64,000 bases of DNA from Apostichopus japonicus (taxonomy: Eukaryota > Echinodermata > Holothuroidea > Aspidochirotida > Stichopodidae): contig NC_092576.1 of assembly GCF_037975245.1 (NCBI RefSeq), forward strand, positions 5,046,501 to 5,110,500. The letters run 5' to 3'. A model generated the notes under the pieces. That model worked only from the letters and a program-made list of their open reading frames with translations, was not told where the DNA came from and did no database searches. Shown piece by piece: positions 23,021 through 45,690 of this stretch (the first letter of the stretch is position 1; every line of letters starts with the position of its first letter). The position numbers and the translations under genes were made by a program.

Positions 23021-25607
23021 TATAACAATAACATTTAGCTTTCCTTATGTTTATCCCAAAATGCCTTTCGTGATCGATCGAAACATCAGCTCTAAAACCA
23101 GGTCCCAAAATTGATTTCGAATATTATATACAACTACTGGTTTCGTAGTAACATAATGAAAGGAATGGTTTGGTTGATTTTAACTTCTTTGGTATACCTG
23201 ATTCATAGTAGTTTAAATGTTGTCCTATCTCCATTCCCCCCCCCCCCATCCCTCTCTCTCGTTTTTCTCTGGTGTTCTGTGACTTGAACTGTGACTTTAA
23301 AGGAGTTTAAATTCTGGTTAAATGCAGCCAATATTTGCTTATGCTTGTCTGTGTGGTTCTTGTAGCTGAATGACACTCCAAAGCTTACATTCACAGGAAC
23401 TTAAAATTCTTCTGGTTAAAAGCAATTTAAGTTCTTATCTCTCTCTCTCTCTGGTAACCATAAGTAACTTCGAATGCTGCTTCCAAAGCGCTCACATTCC
23501 GTTCTGGTTAAATAATATAACTATTGTGTAAGTCTGTTAGTGTGGTTAAATGAAACTCGGAAAGCTGCTTTAAAGGAGCTCACGTTACCCTCTGTATTAA
23601 TATTTACAAGGGTCAATATAATGTACCATGCAGTAATCCCTCAGTGTTATGATAGAAGGTGACAGAACACATGAATGTCACTATAAATATGTTCATGATA
23701 TTTTCATTATTCAGTAATAACTGTAAATATTGTGAACGCCGCTAAGTGAGCTCATTGATGTAAACGAAACACGTGATTGATGCTTTAAACTAACATTTGA
23801 TATCTGGTTATTCAATTCTGCCAATATTGTAGACGCCTCTGAGTGAAATCCTTGAAATTGAGTAAAATATCGAATTATTGCTTTTAAGATGTTTATAAAT
23901 GAAACATAGTCATATCCAACACATGCAGTCACGCCTGATTACCGTTACGTCTATCTTCCAGTGTGATTCCTCAATGATCGATGTTGCAATAGGCCTCAGC
24001 TTTGCTGTAGAAAATATTATTTCAGGCTAGATACAATTAAATCGAATTCTGCAGAGATTTGCCTACAATCCCGTTGCTAGGAACTCCCCCACTCCGCCCC
24101 CTCCAACCAACATGCAGAATAGAATGCTCCTCTAATATTGGGCCCACCCTTGAATCGTTGGTGCCAGCAAACCCTATTCCCGCCCCAACTCAGATATTCC
24201 TGGCTACGGGCAAGCTGTGCAAGATTAACTTCGTGTCTACCACGGGTACACACGCTGTAGTTTTGATCTTATAATTCAATGTGTGCTGTGTTATCAACAT
24301 GATCCAACTGACAATTGTAAGATTAATAACATATGTAAGGTAGCCCGAAGATATGTCCGGGTAGGTACTATCCTACATGATACTCTTTTCTATTTGTTCA
24401 TATGGAGAAAATATACTTTTGCTAAATTTTTGAAACGTACTTTCTTTTGATCCATTTCTACATTATCTAATAACGCTTGGTAACTCATACAGTAGAACGA
24501 TGACGAAGTTTAAGAAACGACTTGCAGAGTATTAAGACAAAGAATCCGATCTTCTATTGTTAATAAAAAAAAAATCATGAACAGATATCTCAAAAAAGGT
24601 CTCAAAAGTCTCTTTAACCGGCGATTCATAAAGCATTCGTCCGCATTATCTTGACTATTTATAAATTACCAGCTTAACATAGGCTACCTGTGGGGCAGCG
24701 CATATAGCATACACCATACTCACCATCAACTATACTTAGACATATAAACATATAGACCAATTTGAAAGTACTTACAACCACTGCACACCACACCTTTACC
24801 TTCCTAACATCATCTATAAAAAGAGTTTTTTTTTATTGTTTGTTACTATTGTCATACTTACAATATTCTCCAATAGCAGGACAAAAGAATTCTTCTTATC
24901 AGAATATTCTTCGTTCAATCTTTGGTGCTTTCTTTATAATTGACGTGCGTACCGTTATACAATATACGAGCATCCGTTAGTCTATGTACTCATTCGAGTA
25001 TTCGAAACAGTTAGCATATATTACCGCACACAACGTATCCTACCGTTAAAACTGTATATAACCTAAGCTATATAAAAAATAATGGAAGTGTTTGTACTAA
25101 CGGATTGCGTATTTTGTACAGTGCGAATCAATTGGCGCTCGCATTCTTTTAATGATTAACGAGGACTTTGGATTGGTAAATACATCTCGTAGTTGTAAAC
25201 ATATGAACTTCGCCAATGCACGTATACAACGGATACTAATCAAACATAGCATAGATGGTACATTACTCACCATTAGTTTGTCTAGTCACTGTATAGAGGG
25301 AACAGGCTCATACCACTTTATAGATAAAGAGGCTGTACAATCTTATCAAAACAGGAATTTTGTATTTAACTTACAAGCGCGTCTATCTTAGACATATGCA
25401 ATATTCGGATATCAGCTGATTCACACCGGGTGGGATGCTATGTTGTGAACCCCAGAGGCGGGAAGACAAGGGCAAACAAGCGCTGGCCAGGTGGTGAGAT
25501 GAAGGTGTATCTAACCCCCTCCCACCCTTCTTTCACCCTTCTTTCAACCCCAAACAAAACATTAAAGTAGTTATTAGCAAACCTTTGCTTGTAGACCTAA
25601 ATGAAGC

Positions 25608-25635
<28 letters not shown>

Positions 25636-25638
<3 letters not shown>

Positions 25639-25700
25639 GAAAATCATAATGAGTTGGAAAATCAAGAACATTGAAAAAACTTACAGCCTCCACCGGAAAG
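25636..25700 (-). mobile_element. 3' fragment of a tRNA-derived SINE with (TA)n tail
   Basis: The phrase 'gagttggaaaatcaagaaca' followed by 'ttacagcctccaccgg' matches the body of the SINE at 50744-50870. As in that copy, a (TA)n run (25607-25635) abuts it at the 3' end in the minus sense. The tRNA-like head is missing. Confidence 0.7.
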
Positions 25701-28700
25701 TGATATAGTGGTATAGTGATTTGTCATATCCTTACACAACAAGTCCACAGTGTGGGAGAGGGTGGAGGGGGGGGGTAGGGGTGAAGCGTGTATAAGAATA
25801 TGCAAAATTAGATATATGACATAGGCCAAAACTAACACTTTTACTTTAATTCGTTAATGGAAGTGGGATTGAGCTATAAATGAAATGTCGATTCATTTCA
25901 GATTCTCCTTCTGTAGGAGAGAAATCCGAGCTAAGCTCTCATCTCATCAATCTTAGAATCAATGTTTGGCTTTCAATATGACTATAACCAAGAGAAGGCC
26001 CTCCTCTACGTTTTTAAGATAAATGAAAACTATTTTGATATCTTTTTTTTGTTGTAAATTTGATGACATTTTGTGGATGCATACGAGGTAATTATGGACG
26101 ATACCCATCCCCATCTGTTTTACGAAATCATATATGCATTTCATTTTGTAACATAATGTATATTTCTTATTTTAAATTCTGATATCGCTTAGTCTCCAGA
26201 AAGAGTGGAGTCATATTTAGATTGCCTTAGGGCTATTTTGTCCCTTTTTCTTTCTTTTCTCCTGTTTTCATTTTAAGATTTCATAATTTTGTTATCAGCG
26301 AGTATATTAAACGTCACAATGCCTTCGTCATGCTGGGCAGTGGCTTTCATATAAAAATTCATTTCCTCTCGAGCAGTTAAATTGCAATAAGTTTCTCATA
26401 TGATATAGAGATATATGAAACATAAAGGGATATAGAAGGATGTACGCAGAGGAGTTTTATTCAAACCTTCACAAATCCATAACAAGGCGTCAAGGCAATG
26501 AAAATAAGAGAAGAGGGATCAGGAGTATAGAATTTTGGTAAATATATATGTATATATATGTATATATATATATATATATATATCTGTGTGTGTGTCGTTT
26601 AATTTGGCACTTTGGTTCTAGCAAATCCCTTATTGAACAGAACAGTATGTGTAACAGTTATAAAAATTAATAATATTATTCAGAGGTAGAAAGGTCATCT
26701 AATTAACACTTGGTAAAATACAATTTCGTTTATTACTTAGTTTATTATTATTTTCCATATTTAAGTTGGTTATTATTGATATTTTGTTACTATTATTAGT
26801 ATAAGTTTGAGTACATTTTGGTATTGAAACATAGCATACTTATTAACCTCACTGTACCTCGGATAGTCGAGATAATGAAACTCAATTGAAGAAGAAAGTT
26901 TTCAAATTTCCGGTTGCTCATTCATGACGAAGTACTTACGTCACATTTCAAAAAGAAATCTTGCCAGATTTTGACAATGTCTAAATGTCATGGTTCTGCC
27001 CCTGTCTAGAATATTTATAATTCTAACTCCAATTTCAAAATAACAACAAAAAGGCTTGATCGATTGGTTTCTTCATTTTTTTTTCCTTTATTTATTTCTT
27101 CTTAATTAGCTTCATTTACATCATGATAATTGCTATGTGATGTAATATTCATGTAGAAAAGAAAGCAATCACAAAATATTCAATTTTTACAAGAAACAGA
27201 AAAAGAAAGTAACATTTAAGATCGTACTGTAACATTATAGACCAGATTACCATGCTAAACTTATACCACTTTCCAAAACGCATTTCCATTACATCAAGAC
27301 GGCGATTACGTGGTCAAAAGTCTTTTGCGGTAACTTAAGCAAATCAAAAAGTTATAAAAAGGTGCCAGAACTTGAAATATCTATCGAATATCGGAAAAGT
27401 TGATTTTTCACCCCTTTTTAGGCAATTACCTTTCACCATCCACATTGTTAGAAAATGCCAACTTTCCTTTTTGCTTTATGACCATTAAGTCAACGTTACC
27501 TGCTCGGCCCAATAAACGAGTACAATATTAAGAAATATTTAACTGCTAAATATTCATAAGCAATAAACAGAGAAAAGTAACGTGAAAACTAGTAAATGCT
27601 GAATATTCATATATGAATAAAGAAAGCTTGAAATGAGTTACAGCGGTAAGAAATTGAAACTAATAAAAGTCGAATATGTTAATCAAGTTTAATGATTGTT
27701 GTCTTTATAATTCATTGCTTTTTTATCGTACCATTTTTAACAGTTTAAATGTTTTCACTGTCTATTATGAATTTGAAATAATTTAATAGATTTGAAAGAA
27801 ACACGATTGGAAATCTTAAAGACCCAAACTAACATTCTTTGGTGTAAAATAAAAGCAAGAAAATAATAAAAGCTAAAAAAGAAAAGGGTTGCTTCGACCA
27901 GTTCATCTGATGTTGAACGAAGGTTAGTACGGTATACCACAGATCAGACAGTTTAACGTTGAGAATATATTACCTGAAGTCAATTTCCCCAAAATACGTT
28001 TAAAATGGCCATAAAATGTTCATATGTGGTGTGACGTCAGCTTAGGTTATACTGCGTCACCCAGCGTGTCACACCGCATTGAGCTACTTAAGTCATCTTT
28101 CTTAAACCATCACACCCGTGACCCGCTGGGAGTGTACGACACCACGCAATGGCCTTCCCACCCCTTCGTTTTTCTCGACACATCCCACGGAAACATTAAC
28201 TTGTTACAATATTTCTCTTGCTGGAAGAGGGACTACCTTGGCCTTGGGGTGGGAGGGGAGGGGGCTTGAAAGAGGGCCCCCTGAAAACTCATCCTGCTAT
28301 TGGATAAAGTGGCACTGGACCACATGAATCAATGGGATTAGTTTGTACAGGGGTAAGAGAGGAACCTCTGGAGTAATAGCTGTCATATTTGTTTTCTATG
28401 TCTAGCATTTTGAGAATGGAGGTCTTTACTAATGACGTAGTAACAAGACTCTGGTATACCACAGCTACAGTAACCTGATTGTGTAGGTTGAATCAATGAC
28501 TGGTATATGCAGTAACAGCGAAATATTGTAAGAGATTAAACGAAAAAGGCAAATTAATTCAATAATAATTTACATGTGGTTGCTTAGCAAGAGGACTTTC
28601 ACTTGGTATTTAAATGAAACTATAATAGAATAAGCAGAAAAAGAAAATGTCACTCCTCAGAAATAAAAAGCCCAAAGTATAAATGATAAAATGTACAGAT

Positions 28701-28873
28701 GTATGTTAGCAAAGCTGTCTATTAGTTAAACATTTACATGTCATAGTTACGTCAGCATGTGACGTAGCTAAATCTTATTAGAATAAATTGCATTAATTAA
28801 CTTTCTTACGTAAACTAATCCATTTTTTTTCAGATACAAAACATCATCATCTCATAAAAAAAATTCCCTTTGT

Positions 28874-38474
<9,601 letters not shown>

Positions 38475-39641
38475 CGTGATGTTGCTAAATTCACATTTAA
38501 TATCTGTCGAATGAAAAGTTTGGGGGAAAAGGGAGAAAAAAGAATTGTTTAATGATTGACTGTTATTGAATCTTGACTAAGCGTACTTAGAACGAGACAA
38601 CTCCAAAATCAGACGGCACTATAGAAAGGGTTTGGGGGTGTGAGGGAGCGGTTGGGGGGGTGATGAACCGGAAAGCAGAGAAATCATAAATCGAACAACT
38701 GTTCGACAGCCTTCAATATCGACACCATTGCCTGTAGTGCTTTGTATTTGAGTGGGTGTCAAACCGAATTTGTTTCGTAACTTGTACAATTCGAATTAGT
38801 GAGAAAGGAGAAGGGGGGCTTTTAGGTCAGTAAGGATTTGAAAACAGGCTTCTTACGGCTATTCCTAATTTCTTTTAACGCACATCGCAAAAGACAATGA
38901 ATTCAAGGATTTCGGAAGCTCAACAAACTAATTTAAGCTTTATACTTGCGCACCGACCCCTTCCCCACCCCCCAACCCCTCCTAATGGCACCCTCGCAGC
39001 TGAACTGAAAGCTTCTCTTTGTTCCTCCAGAGTGATTTTGTCTGGTCGGTAATCGAAGGATATCAGTTTTTTTAAATTATGATGAGAACTGTCAACACCT
39101 CTCCTGCCCTTTAACGCCCTCCCCCCCCCCCTCCTCCACCAACCATGCCTGCTTGGGTAAATTGCTTCAATTTCTTTTAAATATTGCGATAAACTTTATA
39201 CTTCATGAACCACATACATTTATTACCTTCTAAGTATGCAGAGATACAACACCTATTATTCCAACAACCTGTTAGAAATCTGAATCATTTGTTTACACAG
39301 CTTCGTGTTTTGAAACTTTTTACCAGAAAATAATTTAGTTAGTAACTAAAACTTGTCAATAATGCATTCTTTCAGTTACTAAATACAAAAGTGAGCGTCG
39401 GAGGCGTTTCCTGCCAGGTGCATCGATTTTATGACAAATTGATTCAAGATGCTCAGATTGTTTCCTTCTTTCATTTTATCTGTTTACTGGAGAAACTTGA
39501 CCTTTAATTCTATTTGAGAGGTTTCCCTATTTGTTTAGTACACCGTTCGTGGAACTGGTGCCTGGTTACGCTCATGACACCACTTCAGGCAAGGGTTAAT
39601 CAAAGTGATATAACTCCTACTCAAGCTATGAAATAAAGCAA

Positions 39642-39676
<35 letters not shown>

Positions 39677-42600
39677 CCCCTCTTTTAGAGCCTCAGGTTT
39701 TGGTTATTCATCACGTCTTCCTATCGATTCTGTGTCAATTGTTTGCAGTAAAATGCTCTCAGGCTTACACACAAAGGTGAATAACCGAATCGCGGAATCG
39801 GGTCATAGGAATACCTGTCACTTTAGCAGTGACTATACTGACAAGTGGATAGTGAGGTTATCTCAAGTGGAAACGGCACAGTTCAAGCTTCTTGAAACCT
39901 TAGAGAAAATGACAAGACTACACACAAATAGCAAGAAGGTATCTAGAAACTAAAGTAACAAAAACTTCTAACTTAACGATTGGTTTAAGATGGAAAACTT
40001 CTGTTAATCTGTTTGAAGGATTTAAATACCTACAAGTTTTAGTTTAAGGGTCTGGTTACTAGCACCGAGGAATATGAAAGCCATGTATCGATTTGATGAA
40101 CGTTAAGCGTTAGGAGACCACTAAAATCAGAATGATTTTCAAAGAAAATAAACTAGTTTCTCAGAGAAGAACAGCATATAATGATTTATAGTGACTTTTA
40201 TTCCATGGTTGATTTTTACATATACAGTATTCATAACATGGTTGATTTAATCAATGTTTTTTTTTTTCAAACAGTGAGGACGTTACCATGGTAATGATGA
40301 TTCACTTTGAGTCAAATAAATGATGTCTTCCATGAATAATTTTACTTATTAGGTAACTTTACAGCTTAATGCAGTTTTCCGCATTTCATTCAGTTTTGAA
40401 AAAAAATCAAGCCACGAGGCCAATTCATATATCGATCGCCTTAAAGATAAAGAACAGTTTGTATATTTATATAGTACATTGTGAAAAATCTCATGAACGT
40501 AAGATTATTTATTGTGGATGACAAAATAAAGGTAAGCATTATGTTTGTCATGATTTTTCAAGATATTACGAACAGATTCAGTAGGCTTAATTTCAGGATT
40601 CTGAGCAATGATAACCAGAATTTAGACGTTGCTTTATATATCTTATATTGCAAAATGAGGGAAATCTCGGAAAGTGTTGTTTCCCCTTCCCCTTCCCCTC
40701 CCCCTCCCCCTCCCCCTCCCCCCATCCTTCCTGCTCCAAATATTAGTTTTCGAGTTTATTTCCATTCTACAAATAAAACGAGCGAGGCTTGATCCAGAAA
40801 TAATGCCGTAAAGTTATTCAGTCTAGAAATACAAACTACTGAATACCTCATTATCCCACTAACCTTCCCCTCCCCTACCCTCATGAAGGAGGGTATGTTC
40901 CCCCTTCATAAGAAACCCATCTTGCGTATGTTGTTAATGTTGTTTCAGTAATTACATGAATACCCCCCCCCCCAAAAAAAAAAAAAAAAAAAGATTCACA
41001 GTTGGTGTTCATATGACATCATCCAGAAACTATCCACATATTCGCTAGCAATTATTCACAAGAAATGTGTTTAAAATTTAAATTTTATATGCGGAGAAAG
41101 CTTATCCATGTAAAAGCACCATCCATCGAATATCCTCTGTATTGAATGCTTAATAACTGGGACATACTTAACTACTTGCATGTATCATGCTCAGTTCTAA
41201 AATTCATAAAAATGCAATTTATCTCAAAGAGGATAAAACGTAATACAACACAATAATAATAAGATCGTCTGATATCTTCATTTCCTTCATGTTTCTCCTT
41301 TTTCCTCTAGATTTTTTTTCTACCTTTCCTCTAGATTTTTTTGCTGCTTTGTCTGTATTTTTCACCCAGCATGTGTTAGCCTCTCTTTCTCAATTGTCAA
41401 GTGGGTTGTTTGTTATACAGTATGTGCATTAGTAATTCCACTCGAGAAAGCTTCCTATCTTTCCACACAGTTAACCCATCAATGCATCACTTGTACTTTC
41501 CCAGTTTTAACAATCACATTTGACATGATTTTACTTTCATCGCAAATAGTCATACAAAACTATGCTGACCCAGAAAACTCGTCAACATATCATATAGATT
41601 ACGAAACTTAATTCTATTTGATGAATGGAAATACACGTCACTCTAAAAAAAAAACCGAGAAAAGATTCTGATCTAGTTTTTTATAACGTCTGTGAGACTA
41701 GGGCTATTAATAGACGTCGTATCTCGACAGTACATGTTTTCACTTACAAATTAATTATTGTACTCGTTCGGTTACAGCTTAATAAAACTCAAAAAGCGCA
41801 TAAAACAGGCCAAACAGAATCTGGTACAAATCACGAACAAAAATATATGTTAAAAAAAGAAAAATAAGTAAATACAAACATTAAAAGAACGGAATCGGTG
41901 AAGATGTCAATTGTACGGAGATGTAATTGAAAAGAATTATGACCAATGTGGCGAGGCTTTCATGTTAACATTACCATGGCAACAATGCGTCTAATTTAAT
42001 GGAGATGTGAATTGAAAGCGAAATGTAGTCTGCTGTCTGACAAGCTACAATCGCTGGCTTGTTTCGATCCAATCTGTCTTCAAGAATCGCTGTCCGTGAT
42101 ATGTGAAAATAAATTAGCATAAATTTGATTGGCGTTGATTTGTGGGCAGTTTATATTGTGTTTGCTATTCCATTTTATATCAAGATCACTCACACAAAAT
42201 AATGTCATCAAAAAGTATAAGAAATGTCAAATTTGTTTATATGTGGTTTAAATGGTCTGCAGAAGTATATGGGAGTATATATGGGATGTATGGTATCTTA
42301 TTAAAAGTTAACAATTCACGCCCTTTTTTTGGTAAAGATTGGTTTTTTATGAAATGTTAAGTAAGAGTTTTATTTTCTTCTGTATTTTCTTCAAACTTAC
42401 CGAGAATTACTTAAAATAATTTTTCCAATACATGAAACTAATACGCTATCAAACGAAGTTAAGTGAATAATTTCGGAATTTGAGAAATACTCTTTCATGT
42501 AATACTAGCTTGTTAAATCATGAAAAAAATGGTTGAAATGTTGCCTTAGAATTGATTTGCGTGTAAGCTACTGCGTGGTGTTTCTATACCGTGATTCTGA

Positions 42601-44476
42601 GAGCAAAATAACTTTTAAGGCACGGCGGGAGAGAGTTCTTAGGGAACGGGGCCGGGGGAGGGGGGGGGGGGAGAGAAGCTGCGATGAATATAGACTAATG
42701 TTAAGTTTGTTTTGTTTGATCGTTTCCTAGGGAAACCGAGGGATTTAACCATTGTCTAAGCGGTGTGAATTACTGGCAAACAAGAGTTTCATGTTTTACA
42801 GTTAAATGTCAATATGTATTCATTTATCGCAAGTTTTCAGACATACTTTGGCAACGGTGTTGGGATCAAAAAACGTGTTTAACATGAACGTTGAAAGCAC
42901 TGCAAAAGGTATATGGTGGTAATAATTATACCAAATTGTGAACCCTCTCTTGATATGTACATATATCTATTTGAACGAGTGGTACTTTACCAAATCTATA
43001 GTTAAATCCAACAACCTTTCAAACCATACTCGGCCTTTTGGGTATGGTCATGTGTACCATTATGTTCCCTTGTAAGGGATACACACCTGACGATGATCAC
43101 ACAGTCACAGTCTCGACGTAAGGGGAATGGGGTTGAGAGCGGATCAGTCGTTCGGTTGTTGGGTGTTTCATGCCCAGGTTCTTTCCTGGGTGACTTTTTT
43201 AAACAAAAACCATACTGAAATTTCAATTTTTGAGGATGTCGATTTCACATGGTCTGAAATATCAGCGAACAATGACACAGAAAATCAATTGATAACTAAT
43301 ATATATATATATATATATATAGCTCCTCACTTGTTTACTTCCTGCCTCTCCGTCGCTAAAATGTAGAAGAAATCATTTATTTCTTCTTATAGACTCGCAA
43401 ATGGAAGTGAAATATCTACATTTAGAGCCCTTAGACTATATTAACCAAATATTACATTATTCCTTTTTTGTTTGTGAATTTATCGTCAATAGCAACAGGC
43501 GATATCAAATTACATTTTATGAATGAATGGACAACGCGAGAAATTTCCTATTACTGAAATGAAAAGGTCATTTTTCCCCTCATCGAATTAAGGAACACAA
43601 ATTAAAACAAAAAGGTAGTACGTGAATTGACTCTTGTTTAATTGTTTCGCAGACATGGGATATGACGTATGTGTGTATAGTAAAACAAATCTTATATTTA
43701 CCAAACAAATTTCCGGAAGTGAGGAGGTTGATAAATGAAATTTAAACACAATAGCCAGATAGTTAAATCTACAATGTAAATGTTACCCCCCCTCCGGACC
43801 CCGCCTGACCCCCATGCCTTCCCTATTTTCTTTTCATAAGTATGTTATGAAATTCAGAAATACATTAGTCCTTATATATCCCAGACTTGGACCCCGGGTC
43901 CCTGGGATCTATCTCCCGGTAACCAATCCAACACCTGTGGGATCAATGTGTCCCCACCACCCCCCCCCCCTTCCTCCTACCCAATCCACCCTATTGGCCG
44001 TCGTCTAGGGATTTCTTGTGTGCGTGTGAGTTCGAAATAACAATTTGGTTTACAATGATCAATATGATCTTAATATCATATTTTGATAAATTAAATATAT
44101 GAAAAGCCAGCCTTTCTTTGCCCTTTGATAGATTTATACGAGACGTTTTCATTCAAACGCAAAGGCCAACCCGCCCAGACTGTAAGCAATTTCGAAATGA
44201 TAAAAGGATGAAATCAGAATAACCGCAGGAAAATTATTAAAAAACAATCCCTCAAGTTGAATAGACAGGATCCTAAATTACAAGCTCCATTTGAGTTCAA
44301 TCAATTGACGCGAAGTCACAGATCTAATTATAGAAGTACAACAGAGCAGGAGGTCTCAGTTGGTAATAACTGTTTACATTTAAAAAAATAAAAACAGAAA
44401 GAAAAGAAATATGTAGGAAACATGAAACATAGAATTTGAAAATATAGAAGATGCCGCTTCATAAAATCGTGCTTAT

Positions 44477-44572
44477 AAATATATATATATGTATATATAT
44501 AGATATATATATATATATATATAGATATAAATATATATATGTATATATATATATATATAAATATATTGATAT

Positions 44573-44604
<32 letters not shown>

Positions 44605-44606
44605 TC
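44477..44606. repeat. (TA)n microsatellite
   Basis: About 130 bp of TA with 'gta', 'aga' and 'aaa' interruptions. Confidence 0.96.
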
Positions 44607-44624
44607 ATATTAGAATGTTAGAAT

Positions 44625-44750
44625 GAATATTGTCAGTATGATCATTGTTAGTATGAACATGTGAATATGACCATTGTCAGTATGAACATGTGATTATGAC
44701 CATTGTCAGTATGAACATGTGAGTATGACCATTGGGATATATGAACATTG
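44625..44750. repeat. Minisatellite, about 30-bp unit
   Basis: Repeated 'tatgaccattgtcagtatga' followed by 'acatgtga', about four copies, then degraded. Confidence 0.88.
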
Positions 44751-45119
44751 TGAACCTTGGAGATCGTGATGATGGATGGACATTATGAGAATAGATATTG
44801 AGAACAGATCGATCCGCCGGTCAAGAGATAGGTCTGACCTTGAAGGCAAGTATGTCAGTGGGCCCCCCTTTTTTTGCAATCTCCATATATCCCATATTTT
44901 CCCGGTCCATACCGTATTTTCCTGGGCCCTTAACTTTTGATATATTGTGAACATATTTAGAAAAAAAAAGTAAGTGTGTACGAGATAAGTATGGCAATTA
45001 CCAGCATGGACATTATCAATACAGACTGTGGGGGTGTGAATCTTTTATGGAACGTATAGATATCTTTTAGCATAAATAATATAAGTATGAAGGTTTCGAT
45101 CATTAACATTAACAGTGTG

Positions 45120-45690
45120 GACTTCTGATATTGTACATTATGAGTATGGACTATGTGATTATGGACTATGTAACTATGGACTATGTTAGTATGGATGTTG
45201 TGAGTATGGATATCGTGATTATGGATGTTGTGATTATAGACTGATTATGTACTATGTGAGTATGGAAGTTGTGATAATGGAATATGTGAGTATGGGCAAT
45301 GTGATTATGGACTATGTGATTATAGACTATGTCAGTATGGACTAGCGTGAATATGGAAGTTGTGATTATGGACAATGTGATTATAGACCATGTAATTATG
45401 GGCTATTTGTGTAGGGACTAGTGTGAGTATGGAAGTTGTGATTATGGACAATGTGATTATAGACCATGTAATTATGGGCTATTTGTGTAGGGACTAGTGT
45501 GAGTATGGAAGTTGTGATTATGGACAATGTGATTATGGACTATGTAAGTATGGACTATGTGAGCATAAGAGTTGTGATTATGGACTATGTAAGTTTGGAT
45601 GTTGTGATAATGAAATATGTGGTCATGAAATATGTGATTATAGACTATGTGAGTAGGGACTATGTGAGTATAGATGTTGTGTGGAAATGA
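45120..45690. repeat. Minisatellite of 'gattatggactatgtgagta' type, with a longer internal duplication
   Basis: Short units combining 'tatggactatgtga' and 'tatggaagttgtga' fill about 570 bp. Within it, a block of roughly 80 bp beginning 'ggaagttgtgattatggac' near 45354 is repeated almost exactly starting near 45431. Confidence 0.93.

Larger units (their letters stand above)
18420..28870. other. 10-kb interval between the two Ly6-like genes; no gene recognised
   Basis: I found no exon with family likeness here. The interval holds (TA)n blocks (21091-21145, 25607-25635, 26535-26583), the ACAACATCATGAGT minisatellite at 21292-22167, a G-rich block at 22850-23020, loosely repeated sequence around 23240-23600 and a SINE tail at 25636-25700. 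The open frame at 25152-25391 on the plus strand (79 codons) shows no recognisable features. Confidence 0.55.

Noticed and set aside
25152-25391. 79-codon plus-strand frame starting MINEDFGLVN
   Set aside because: Unbiased composition and plausible length, but no family likeness, no splice context and no second line of evidence.
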